From NCBI GenBank assembly GCA_030765065.1, contig CM060975.1:198060507-198124506 (forward strand): a DNA stretch of 64,000 nt, read 5' to 3'. The translations under genes and the position numbers were made by a program. This document shows positions 11,229 to 21,791 of this stretch, one piece after another; the stretch's first letter is position 1; every line of letters starts with the position of its first letter. Origin of the DNA: Deroplatys truncata (lineage: Eukaryota > Arthropoda > Insecta > Mantodea > Mantidae). Under the pieces are notes generated by a model. The model searched no databases. It had not been told where the DNA came from and saw only the letters and a program-made list of their open reading frames with translations.

Positions 11229-11906
11229 CTGACGTGTTACACTCACATGGATTTCTCTACTCTTGTATAAACTATGTTTACAAACGCTTATTTTCCATCT
11301 ACGAGATAAACATTTGCAGAAACATTTAAGAAAAAGTATAAGTATTGCAAAATCTAAACAAATAACGAATATCTCGGAAATGGTTCACTAGACAAAAAAA
11401 TGTATGACATAAATTGTGAGTTTTAACGAGATCTACAGTTTTTGTGTAACATTTTGTCTATCTCTTACGGTTTACCAGTTATGCAAAATTCATTCAGAAT
11501 GAAGAGGGCTTTTGAGGACATTCCCAGAGAACACATAACATACATTTTCCATGAAAGTATCTTAAACATAAGATATTTTAATCAAAATCGTTAGAGCCAT
11601 TTTTGAGAGAAAATAAAATTTCGAATAATGTTCCCTCCAAAGGATAGTCTGGGGTAAGAGGATTTTCTTAAAACTCTTCGTGTCGCATCTTTCAAAGATA
11701 CTGAACCATAATACTAAGTTTGGTATTTATCCGACCTTCTGTTTTTGAGTTATGCTGTTCAGACACACACGCACAGGGACCTTTTTCTATGCTTTATTTT
11801 GGATTCAAGGTGCCTCAAAACATGTATTTCCGATGAAATCTCGATATCGAATTTTTAGGTGCAATGCAATACTTCCCCTACTTACTATACGTAGTAGAGA
11901 AGGTAA
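11229..11906 (+). mobile_element. Helentron-like element A
   Basis: The 5' tip TGACGTGTTACACTCACATG is followed by TTTCTCTACTCTTGTA; the 3' end is CCCCTACTTACTATACGTAG then TAGAGAAGGTAA. Internally deleted relative to 4862-5860. Confidence 0.75.
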
Positions 11907-11912
11907 AATCGA

Positions 11913-12440
11913 ATAACGAATGCTCATTTGAAAATAAAGTATAAGTAGTGGAAGATTCAAACAAATAACAAGGAATATCTCGTAAATGGCTCACCGAACA
12001 AAAAAGTAGATAATTAAATAAATAAAGAATAAGGGTGTATCTTAAAGTGCTCAAAGAAGAGAACTTTTGGGGACATTCGCAGAAAGTACTAGATAATACA
12101 TTTTGTCATCAAAATATCTTAAATATCTTATTGTAATCAAAATAGTTAGCCATTTTAGACAAAATAAAAATGTATGAATAGTGTTCAATGTAAAGGGCAC
12201 TCTGGGGCGGGGGATATTCTTGAAAATCTTCATGTGGCATTCTTGGAAGATACTAAACTTAAATACCAAATTTGATATTTATCCGACTTTTCGTTTTTAG
12301 TTATGGTTTTCAGACACGGACAGAATACGCATGGATTCAGGGGGCCTCAAAATATGTATTTTCGGTGAACTCTCGTAATCGAATTTTTGGGTGAAATGCA
12401 ATACTTCCCCTACTTATTATACATAGTAGGGAAAGTAAAA
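11913..12440 (+). mobile_element. Helentron-like element, 5'-truncated
   Basis: It starts inside the family with AACAAATAACAAGGAATATC and ends with the 3' hairpin end CCCCTACTTATTATACATAG followed by TAGGGAAAGTAA. It abuts an oppositely oriented copy, making an inverted repeat. Confidence 0.7.
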
Positions 12441-12443
12441 AGT

Positions 12444-15100
12444 ACCTGCGGTATTCAGCCAAAAATTCGAAGTCGGGATTTCACCGGAAATGCATTTCTT
12501 GAAGTCCCGAAACCGACAAAAGAAGCATTCTTAGAAAAAGAACCGTGTGTTTGTGAATATGAGTAGCATAACCCAAAAAAGAAATGCTAGATAAATACCA
12601 GATTTGGTATAAGGCTCACTGCCTTCTAAAGATGCGACACGAGAATTTTCAGGAAAACTCTCTTACTCCAAACTGCTCTTCCTATGAGCATATTTCGAAA
12701 GTTTAGATTTTCTAAAAATTAGCTAAAACGATCTCGATTAAAATAACATATATGAAAGACATTTACATGATAAATAAGATGTATATCTTGAATTTTCTGG
12801 GAATAGCCTGTGAAGTGCTCTTCATTCGGAAGAAATTTTTAATAATCTTGTATAACTGATAAACGTTAAGCGATAAACGAAAACGTGCTATACAAAAAAT
12901 GTAGATCTGTTTAAAATGCGCAATTTATTTCAAATACGTTCTGTTGCGTGTGCTGTGCATTTAACTGTCACCTTATGTATCGCGCCAAAGTTTCTTTTTT
13001 TTTCTTTAGCCCTGTCGTACCTGAACGTTTCCATTCTTCTTGGTTCTTGAGTCTCTGGCGTGGCGGTGTGGTTATCGGTCTTTCCTGTTGTTCTTTGGCT
13101 CTGCCGTACGTGAATATGTCCAGTCGTGTTAGTTCTTGAGTTTCTGGTGTGGCCGCGCGGCTATCGCGTTTGCTCTCCTGAGCTGGTTAAAAAAGTTTCT
13201 GGTGACGGAGGTCAGTTGTGGCTTGGGGTTACCTAGAGTGATCATCAGTAAGGTAAGATCTCCGAACTTTCGGCTTTTTATGATTTAATTTCTGGCATTA
13301 AACTGGCCGTATTCTGATCGCTTGTTCTTGTCTTTGAGGCGTATACTAGAGAGACTTTGGTGCTTTAATTATTTTGTGTGACCACAGGAAACAAAATTGG
13401 GCTGCCCTATTTTACTTTTTTTCCTATATTGATTTCCCTGCTACTGTGTTAAAATATCGTATATGTGGTTTACGTTAATTAATGATTTGTTTTTTGAAAA
13501 TACCATATATTTGTAAAATTATTCAGGGTTTATCACTTAGTGGGTAATTCCACATACATAATTGTTGTAGAGCTTGGTAGAACTACAACATAAAAAGGAT
13601 AATATTTTAAGATAATTCAGTTTTTGCGTTACATTTGCCATTTTGATATGAAAAGCCCTCTAGTTGGTCATTTTTGCTTTATGTCGTTTACAGATATATT
13701 TGCATAAAGCTTTTGTTTTCTTAAAAAGGTGTATCGTTGGTAATTGATTTCCTGACTGAATTTATGGTGGCCCAAGTAACGTGCTGTATGTGGGAAAGCT
13801 GATTGACTATAGGTAATCATGATTACATATTCTTAGGGAAATTTATTTCGTTTTATTTAATTCAAACTCGTTGATATAAGGTAGTTTATTCGTATTAAAA
13901 CGTGTAATTATTTCTTGGATTTGGATAATATAAGCTTCTCCCCATTTGAAGTTTATGGTTAGTCAGTTGGGGTAAGGTTTTTATTGTGGCATTATTCATG
14001 AATATTAGGTACTTTGTTCTTTTATGTCTTATTTTAATTATGTTAATATATTATTATTGAGAGGAAGTAAAAGGTTAATATCCTTTTGGTTGTGGTTTTA
14101 CTTTGGCTTTTGCCCGGTATAGTATTACTGTGGGACATAGTGATATATATATATCATATATATATATAATATGATTTAGTTCTTGTGAGCTCACTTTATA
14201 AAAGGATGGAGAAATTGTACAGCTACCAATATTATTGCAGCAGTGTGGTTATTTTGTTTTAATACACATAGTTTCGTTAAATTTTGTATTTATTATATGG
14301 GATAATTATTTATCAAATTGTTTATCATTTTATAATTTTTTGTTCAGCTATTAAAGTCGCTTTTTCTGGATTCTTTTTTGAATTGGTATTGAATTGCTGC
14401 AGTTAATTTTGGTTTCTGGTTTAAGAGAGAGTAGTTGTAAATATTGTTGTTTTAGTAGAATTTAAAAAGGCATTAAAATATATATATATATATATATATG
14501 TAGATAGGCATACTTGTTTGCCTAGGGTGGGCTCATTCATGTTTTAATATTTTATCAATCCTTTGTTTTTTTATTTTTTTTTGTAATCATATACCCGGCA
14601 TAATTTAAAATGTTAAATGTTATATAGGCACTCAAGGGATGCCATTATGATACCTACTTTTGCTGTTATTTGTTTTTATTATTTTTAATAAAGTGTTCAA
14701 ATAACTTTGGCCTGGGTTTACTTTGTTCTGCCCTGTGTCAGACACTTGGTCGGACCTCTGTTAGCTTTTTTTTTTTTAAAGCATTTGTACTATAGGTGGT
14801 ATAACCCTCCCATCTATTTATAAAGTGCCTACTTTGCCGTTCTAGCTAAAGAATTTAGGTTCTTCTATTTACTATATAATCGGTATGATTTAAGATTAAA
14901 TCTTAAAAAGATAAAAACATAACATGCGTCATAAGCCATTTTTGAGATATCAGTTATTAGTGGTTCGAATTGTGCATTACTTTGTCATTCTTTTAGAATC
15001 CTGTCAACTGGCAGCGTCGTTAAGAAACAAAATATTTTAAATGATTTTTATTAGTATACTGTCGATATACATTGTTTCTCGCGAATGCCTGGAAAAAAGA
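12444..15100 (-). mobile_element. Helentron-like element B, split by a 2 kb insertion
   Basis: 12444-12935 covers the 3' half, ending at TTATTTCAAATACG. The family sequence resumes at about 14916 with CATAAGCCATTTTTGAGATA, GTGGTTCGAATTG and TTTCTCGCGAATGCCTGG. Continuity of the consensus across the gap identifies 12936-14915 as inserted DNA. Confidence 0.62.
12936..14915 (+). mobile_element. Unclassified ~2 kb insertion with tandem duplication and poly(A) signal
   Basis: Its limits are inferred from the interrupted Helentron. It starts with a GC-richer region holding an imperfect ~89 bp tandem duplication (13004-13180; both units carry GTACxTGAA, GTTCTTGAG and CTGGYGTGG). The second unit contains GTGGCCGCGCGGC and CTCTCCTGAGC, resembling the first half of a tRNA without a B box. 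A long T-rich body follows with (AT)n at 14142-14172 and 14477-14499, an AATAAA at 14687-14692 and a T run near 14766. No protein recognised. It could be a retroposed transcript or a DNA element. Confidence 0.45.
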
Positions 15101-15197
15101 GCGGTGCCATACAGTTGGATCCCGCGGTCAAGTCCCCAACCCACTTTTCTCCGCGGTCATATTAAGCTGTACCTTAGTTGGCTCCCGTGTGAATTTT

Positions 15198-15314
15198 AGT
15201 ATAAATAACACTGAAATACATCTGTTTAAAAACTGAGCTGTGTCACATTATGATTATAATTACACTAAAACGGTATAAATAACATTAAAATACATCTGTT
15301 CAAAAGCCGAGAGG
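15198..15314. repeat. Short direct repeat pair
   Basis: TATAAATAACACTGAAATAC at 15201 recurs as TATAAATAACATTAAAATAC at about 15275, each followed by ATCTGTT. Period about 75 bp. It lies just downstream of the MULE coding end. Confidence 0.7.
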
Positions 15315-15568
15315 CAAAAAGTTTAAGGAAACACTTTTGAGAAACTGTAAAGTAGAAATATCCCCTGATTCGTGTTTTATCAGTCGTTGTTTGAGAAACA
15401 GTTCTTTTTCAACTGTCTGTTCCCTTCTCAAAGTTTTATTATCACTGCGCATCTTGATATGTGTGTTCATCTGTATTTCCTGCAGCATGTTCACAAATAT
15501 AAAAATGTTTGGTTGAGGGTGATATAACATTGCATTTAATTTTGAGTGTAATGACTCGACAACAATTT

Positions 15569-15853
15569 GTTGTCCTTATTGATGTAGTGGTTAACAGCTG
15601 GCTTCTAGTTCCCGAGGTCGCGTATTCAAACCCGACGGAGGGCGTAAAAATCCTTGGCATGGCTCCCTTCGGAAGGGAAGTAAAGCCGGTGGTGCCATGT
15701 CGTAGATTTACGGCGCGTAAAGGTACCTCAAGCCCGATAAAGAGGCCTCTGAGCAAAATTACCGGTCTTTCACGCCCAACATAGAACGGGACGCTAAGGA
15801 CCACAGCAATTAAAGAGCGTCCATATGTGAAACTCAATATAATTTAATTTTTC
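15569..15853 (+). mobile_element. tRNA-derived SINE, second family, with 10-bp target duplication
   Basis: ACAACAATTT at 15559-15568 is repeated at 15854-15863. The tRNA-like head carries ATGTAGTGGTTAACAGCTGG (A box) and GTATTCAAACCCGACGG (B box), then the body AAGGGAAGTAAAGCCGGTGG, GTCGTAGATTTACGGC, TCTTTCACGCCC and GTTAAAGAGCGTCCAT. The same body occurs at 37925-38240. The exact duplication and the disrupted MULE frame make this a secure insertion. Confidence 0.9.
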
Positions 15854-16698
15854 ACAACAATTTATCGTTTTAGCCATTGAAGTTGATGCCTCTGCCAACA
15901 GCGATAGAGGAAACAAACAAGAAGATATTTATGTGTCAAAAACCTAATCAGTAACTTGTCGCAAATAGTCGTCTTATAGTTGCTGGCAATTATTACATCT
16001 GTAAAAACATTTACTGATTCCGGATTTAGATAGGGTAAGCCAAAAATAATTTTAAGTGCTTTCTCAGAGTTAGGATTTCGATGTACACTTTTTAGTCCCA
16101 AAGCATCTTCTTGAAGCAAGTTTGACTTAGGAATTTGCATAGTATTGGATTGCATATGGATTGCTTGTTCAAAGGAGAACATAATTTCACTCAAAATGTA
16201 TCACACTCTTCAGTTATCGATTGAAGAACAGTAGCTCACAGAAATAACAGACAGCATAACTGTGTTTCATACTATGAACAATAAAATGTTGATATGTTTA
16301 GGGGAAGGTTTGAATGTATCATCATGAAATATACACTCACAGGTACAAAGAAATTACAAATTCGACCAGCCAGAAAAAACGACTTTCTTTATCACTGTCG
16401 TTAACTAGTAAAAATTTTTCACTTTTGTTAGTTTCTATTTTAATGGATTCAAGAGCTTCATGCAATTTGTTGGTAATTTTGGTGTGACTGAAAGCCTTGC
16501 TCTTAAATACTTTTTCTAATTAATTTAACATTTGTTGTTGAGAGTTTCTGCCTATATTCTAGTTCCTTACGCAATAATTTTGAAGGTGTTTATAAGGATA
16601 TTCGACTGCCTTCCTTTTAACTGAATTACTAACCTTATGTCGGTTAAGTAAAGTTCCTGATTCCCTTTCATGGTTGTGATTTAATTCACTAAAGTTGG

Positions 16699-16740
16699 GG
16701 TGCACTCGGAAAGGTGCACTCGGAAAGGTGCACTCGGAAA
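16699..16740. repeat. 14-bp tandem triplication
   Basis: Three identical copies of GGTGCACTCGGAAA in the MULE zinc-finger segment, ending at the junction with a Helentron whose sequence continues from GGAAAGAGTATGG. Confidence 0.92.
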
Positions 16741-17010
16741 GAGTATGGAATTTTGAGGCCAGCATGTATCGTATAGGTCTTAAACATTTGACTGCGCTAT
16801 TCTCCTTGCATTTATAACGAAACGTGTAATGTAGCTATTTCTGTAAGCGTTTAGAAGCACAAGCTTTCGTAAGAATAGTTTTTATATCCATTAAATAAGT
16901 GTCAGACGGTAGATAAATTCAAGTGGATGTAACAAAAGATTTTTGGGGGTTCAGGAAGCCTCCAGTATTTCTTCTGAAATTTCGACATGAATTTTTGGGT
17001 GGAATACCTC
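16741..17010 (-). mobile_element. Two Helentron fragments in opposite orientation
   Basis: 16741-16945 is the 5' part of a minus-strand B copy (GAGTATGGAATTTTGAGGCC to GTGGATGTAACAAAAGA). 16946-17010 is a plus-strand piece of the 3' half (GGGTTCAGGAAGCCTCCAG, GAATTTTTGGGTGGAATACC). Confidence 0.6.
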
Positions 17011-17706
17011 GAGAATAAAATAAATAAGTTTGACCCTGGAGCTTAACTTCCCCATGTCTACGATGACGAATGCAAGCCTAATTTTAGAAAATCACATTTA
17101 TGCCCTAACTCCCTCTGCAGACGTCCACAAACGTACAATTAGGTGTGCATTCCATGTGCACCGTGTGTGTCAAGACTGAAATGTCTGTCAGAGCGCTCCA
17201 CGATAATTATACACAAAGCCTCCTGGGTCTTTGTCTTTCGGTTATTATTAACAAAAGAAATTGTGAGTGCGCACGTAGGGGGTATTATAAATAGGGAAGA
17301 GCAGAATGAAAACAAAACACGCACGGGGAGGCTGCATTACCACACACTGTGAGAATTTCCGAACAGAGGGTTCGGGAGAAGTAAAAAAGAGGAACAGGAG
17401 GCTGCGGACAATGACAGATCTGAGGAAGTGAGCTGCTCTTGGTTCACACACGTGATTTCGAGATACGAGGAAAACAAACGAGAAGCTGCCAACACAAACC
17501 GCTAGGCTTCGGTGAAGGGGAAGTCAAGCGTGATGGAAACGGGAACACTAAGAAGATATAAGGTTTAATTGATAACTAGCTACAATTCCCCGATGTTTCA
17601 CGCCAGTATTTTTAACCGTATAACGAATTAATTCATTTCATTTACCTCTCCCATTCTTTATGAAATCATTATATAGTGATTTAAGGTTAGGTATTTTTAT
17701 GCTGAA
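17011..17706. other. Unassigned, moderately GC-rich stretch
   Basis: 17100-17550 is less AT-rich than its surroundings, with short overlapping frames (60-70 codons) on both strands and no recognisable motif, tRNA head or family end. Confidence 0.35.
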
Positions 17707-17708
17707 TT

Positions 17709-19107
17709 TGAGGCAGTGTTTTTAACACTGCTAAAAATTCTTTGGCATAAGAAGAAAAAGAAAATAAAGTAACTGAAACATAAAAGGGGAAAGGGTAATT
17801 ATGCAGAACTACGGCCGCTCGAAAAAAACAACGAATTCCGGTGTTAATGGTAGATTCTTTTATGCTGATTACGTTTTTACCAATTTGGTTTGTCGGAAAG
17901 GTTCCGTAATGGTGTTACACGTTAATTTATTGCATGCGCGTAGCGACGCTTATTTGCGGATATTTATTAAGAATGCTGGCTAGAAGGAGCAGGATATGGA
18001 TAAAGAAGCTTTATGACACATTTGAGATGTAAACATATAGTTAATATTAATTTGTAGTACCTAAAACCTGGGTTTCATTGTCGGACTTAAGCTTATATAA
18101 AAAAAAACTAACCTAAGGCTAACCTTCCGCGAATTCAGAAACTTAAGCTTATATATAAAAAAAACTAACCTAAGGCTAACCTTCCGTGAATTCAGAAACT
18201 TAAGCTTATCATAACCAACGTTAAGGAACGCACGCTCGCTTCGCTCGCGTGCTTTGAGGATAGCTACGACTGCTAATTAACCTAAGTTTTTATAAAAAAA
18301 CTAAACCTAACCTCCCGAAAATCACAAAGCTTAGGTTTTATAAATAGGTAATCATAACCATCGTTAAGGAACGCACGCGTCGCTACGCGCATGCAATAAG
18401 TTAGCGTGTAACACCATTACAGAACCTTTCCGACAAACAAAATTGGTAAAAACGAAATCAGCATAAAAGAATCTACCATTAACACCGGAATTCGTTGTTT
18501 TTTTCGAGCGGCCGTAGTTCTGCATAATAACCGGGGAAAGCAATGTAATTTTAAAAAAAAATGTATAATAATATCTTTACTAAAAGTAACAAATAGTCAA
18601 TATAACAAAAGAGAGTTTAGATAAAAAAAAGTAATAGAAAAGGAAAATCCATTGATAGAAAGAAAAACATAATAAATCTGAATAGCAACTGCATTTATAT
18701 CGTATAAGGTATAAATCGTTAGAAATTGTAAGAAATATAAAAAATGTTTAAGAAATAAATTGTAACGAAAGGGTAACAAGTGTTAATATGTATAATTAAA
18801 TGTAAAATGTATAGCAAATAAAATGCTTAATAGTGAATAAACAAACTTCACTCAGGTCATTGAACACCAGATCATTGATCTCACACCAGGTCATTGACCT
18901 CAAAGTGACGAACAAATGAAAGAACATGATGAAGTATTCCGCTATACACGAGTGTAGTGAAAAACCAGCGAATGTTAAATAAAAGTGACAGTGAAAAATA
19001 GAAAGTGCAATACTAAAAAGGCTGTGTTTCTTTCTTTCAGGAGACTTTCAGAAAATATTTAAAGATTTAAAAAGAACAATTTTTAATATTTCTAAAAGGG
19101 GGCAATT
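17709..19107 (+). mobile_element. Decayed LTR-retrotransposon interior upstream of an LTR
   Basis: TGAGGCAGTGTTTTTAACAC at 17709 matches the start of the LTR at 19108, suggesting a 5' LTR stub. The AT-rich remainder ends with the purine tract AAAAGGGGGCAA at 19094-19105 directly before the LTR, as expected for a polypurine primer site. No gag or pol domain is readable. 17799-18527 is a DNA element inserted in it. Confidence 0.5.
17799..18527. mobile_element. Non-autonomous DNA element with ~150-bp terminal inverted repeats, PIF/Harbinger-like target site
   Basis: The left arm begins TTATGCAGAACTACGGCCGC and the right end reads GCGGCCGTAGTTCTGCATAA. The arms pair almost perfectly for about 150 bp, to GCGCGTAGCGACGC. 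TAA flanks both sides (17796-17798, 18528-18530), matching the 3-bp duplication of PIF/Harbinger elements. The interior (18085-18205) has two ~60-bp direct repeats (ACTTAAGCTTATATA, AACCTAAGGCTAACCTTCC) and a GC-rich hairpin GCACGCTCGCTTCGCTCGCG. No transposase. Confidence 0.85.
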
Positions 19108-20037
19108 TGAGGCAGTATTTTTAACACTAAAATGATTTCGGTCAAAATTATATCATATATAATTCAATAACAGCCCACCTTAAAGCAATATGTGTATGTA
19201 ACAATATATAAAAAGTGTATATTACAGTCATTGTATATGTTTATATTATTGTATCCATGCGTAATAATGTTATGTGAATGTATTACATAATTTAATAATG
19301 TAGGAGCTGTGAGAATAATAGGTTAAAAGTTGCTAACAATGAGGTAACCTTGAGGCAATAATGAATTAGAAAGTTTAAATGTTACTTGTGATTCTTGGAA
19401 GCAATAATGTAATTTTAGTGACAGTTGATAAAAATAACCAATCAACAACCAGAAAAAGCTTTACTTAAATGAAGGTATTCTATTGGATTAGGAATAGCCA
19501 ATCTGAGATTTGAAATACACAAATTTACAACTTTAGGTCGTTGAAATCAATTTAGTTACCTGCAGACAGTGTTTGTAACCGGATGCGAGATGCGTCCTCG
19601 AGAGATTTAATACGTATTCGTGTGAGACGAAAAATAAGTTTACGTGTTAAAAAGTGTAATTAATTAATAAGTATCTCGCAGCTCTCTATATCAGTGAAGT
19701 GTTATTTAAATCGCGTCAAGCAGTAATAAAAGGAGTAAAGTAAAATTATAATCTTTGTAAGCCTATATTCTTGTCGCACCACAACCTTGCCAAGACATTC
19801 ATGTCTCTAAAATAAAAAACTGACGCAGCCGAGGCAAACATAAATATTAAATATTTAAAGAAACAGTAAAAAATCACAAAGTTAATTTTTTTAAACTTGG
19901 AGCAAAGGCCACCTGAAAGTACATTTGGGGCGAAGGCTACCGGAAACATTTTACTATACGTGCGGTTGCAACTACTAGACTTCGGCTCCCCAACAGTTGA
20001 AATATAATACAACTACTTCAATACAAACCATTTCTCA
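19108..20037 (+). repeat. Long terminal repeat, family 1
   Basis: 930 bp, starting TGAGGCAGTATTTTTAACAC and ending TTTCTCA, so TG...CA. It is matched along its length by the inverted copy at 23140-24055. A polypurine tract lies on its left. On its right 20040-20060 (TTGACGCCCAAAGCGTGGTG) resembles the tRNA-Lys1,2 primer site TGGCGCCCAACGTGGGGC. Having both flanks internal-type implies the middle LTR of a tandem or recombined element. Gypsy-type is likely; no pol was seen to confirm it. Confidence 0.8.
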
Positions 20038-20164
20038 AATTGACGCCCAAAGCGTGGTGCAAATAACGTAACAAACCATGTTCTCAAACTCCCCGTTTAC
20101 GCTTTATAATTGTAATTTCCTACAGCCTCTGCCATTACCTACTGATAACGGGGTATTAGTTATT
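20038..20164 (+). other. Primer-binding site and retroelement leader remnant
   Basis: It starts with the degenerate tRNA-Lys1,2-type primer site and continues about 100 bp without coding sequence until a tRNA-like SINE head begins. Confidence 0.5.
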
Positions 20165-20345
20165 ATATGGGCCCCGGGGTAAGGCAGTGGTTTCGTTTCC
20201 GACTGTCGTACTGAGAGCCCGGGTTCGATTCCCCGTTCTGGGGTGGCGACCGTATCCATTCCTTTATCTCTGACTTGCTGAATGAAGCATTCATAAGACC
20301 CAGTGTGGTTCGGATTCCACGGTAACAGCTGTAGTAGGTCTTTTT
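20165..20345 (+). mobile_element. tRNA-like SINE head (or tRNA pseudogene)
   Basis: Acceptor-like CCCCGGG pairs with TCTGGGG (with G-U pairs). The A box is GTAAGGCAGTGG and the B box GGGTTCGATTCCCC. The D and anticodon arms do not fold cleanly and one T-stem pair mismatches. Non-tRNA sequence follows directly, so I favour a SINE with an unusually well preserved head over a working tRNA gene. Confidence 0.6.
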
Positions 20346-20588
20346 CATCGCCATCCTATCTGAGGCAACGGTTTCCGCCCATTAAGTGTCACCACCACAG
20401 AAATGGGTCCAATCATCGCTTGTTGGAACGATGTATCCCCGAAGGTCATAGGCCATATGGGAGGCGTTAGAAACGACTACTAATAACGAATGGAAAATCT
20501 CCTGATAGTCACGCAAAAGAATGTGGAACACCAGCGGAACGTCTGATTCCCCTCCTCCCGACAGTCTTTCAATTTCTGACAATTCTGC

Positions 20589-21564
20589 CTACTCCGTATT
20601 CACTCTTAAGTTGATCCGCGCCAAAACAAAACCCAGTGACCAGAGCACCGTTATAATGTATCCTTCCGCCATTCGCGCCAGAAATACCGCCATACTTTCA
20701 CGACAATATGGAGAGTACACGCGGCACGTAATGCAAAAAGAACAGAGTCTTTATTACAATAACTTAAACGGTGACTAGCATATTCTGTTAAGGGTTAAAA
20801 GTGATAATATTGATACTTACAACAAAATAAACGTTTGCACATATAATAAAAGTTAATTCTAAAAGAAACGAGCGAAAAATACAGTAACAATTGCGATAAC
20901 TTGCATTTATTCGCTCTCTGTAAGCGGCACTTTATCAACTGTTGGTGGCTCATTTTTAAAAAAGAAAGGGTACACTGTTACGCGAATTGCATTCTTCACA
21001 AAATCTTCTTATTCTTGCATCGCATATTTCACACGCTTTCTTTTGTTTTCCGGATGTAACCACTTTCCCGTTTCAGATTTCTTTACGAGCACTGCTCCCA
21101 CTTGTAATCGAAATACCGCGGAACTCTGAAGTTGATTTCATCACTTTTTCACTAGAAGTGTTGGATATTTCTCACATACTTATAATAAACATTCAGCATT
21201 ATTGTTATTAACCGCTACTCAATGGTTTGCCCGGCTTGTGCTTTACTAAGTCGACGAAGACGCAAGAGCAATTTCACCGTCCTCCATTATGCTAAACAGA
21301 CTGCTGGTTTTTGGCTGTAAACAATATCTGCGCATACCCGGATGTTGGGATATAACTAAGTTAGTTTAACGATATAAATCAGCGTTAATTATATTCCTGG
21401 TAGTTGTATAGAATATTATGCCATTTAAGGATAAATTCATTACAAAATTTAGATTATTAGTAAGGGACTGCTTTCTGCGCGCATTGCTACCGTATTGTAC
21501 CAAGGTGCACTGGTCACGTGGGTTTGTTTTGGCGCGGATCAATCTAAGAGTGAATACAGAATAG
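20589..21564. mobile_element. Non-autonomous DNA element with long imperfect inverted repeats, superfamily unknown
   Basis: The left arm GTATTCACTCTTAAGTTGAT, GATCCGCGCCAAAACAAA and GTGACCAGAGCACC is mirrored at 21495-21564 (reverse complement GTATTCACTCTTAGATTGAT, GATCCGCGCCAAAACAAA, GTGACCAGTGCACC). Weaker pairing continues inward (CGCGCC, AGAAA) to about 100 bp. The interior is AT-rich and non-coding. I could not define a clear target duplication. Confidence 0.75.
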
Positions 21565-21623
21565 TCTATAAGTACCTTTTGGCGGTGGAACAATCATCGG
21601 TTGGAATGTTTCCAATAACTTTT

Positions 21624-21748
21624 ACTTTCTCTACCACGTATATAGTAGGTAGAGAAGGTATTTCATTCGACGAAAAAATTCAATACCGAGATATCGCTGT
21701 AAATCATGTTTTGAGGCCTCCTGAATAAAAAAGTTTTTCAGAAAAAGG

Positions 21749-21791
<43 letters not shown>

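Larger units (their letters stand above)
15300..16742 (-). pseudogene. MULE (Mutator-like) transposase pseudogene with FLYWCH-like N-terminus, split by a SINE
   Basis: In minus-strand order I see an N-terminal segment with LNHNHE and NSVKRKA, as in FLYWCH-type zinc fingers attached to MULE transposases; an FLLVNDSDKES segment; a DDTFKPSPK motif (family DGTFK, first catalytic Asp); an FEQAIHMQ block; FGLPYLNPESV; an NCCESLH-like block (family CExFH) and PNIFIFVNMLQEIQ; and a C-terminus near 15300. Frameshifts and an internal deletion after the first Asp inactivate it. The SINE at 15569-15853 interrupts the CExFH region. Removing one copy of the duplication brings the two halves back together within one base of frame. 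The N-terminus is cut by a Helentron at about 16742. Confidence 0.75.

Noticed and set aside
16699-16740. CRISPR-like array
   Set aside because: Three head-to-tail 14-mers with no spacers in a eukaryotic transposon context.
20165-20241. Functional tRNA gene
   Set aside because: Good A and B boxes, but the D and anticodon arms do not fold properly, the T stem has a mismatch, and SINE-like sequence follows with no T-run terminator.
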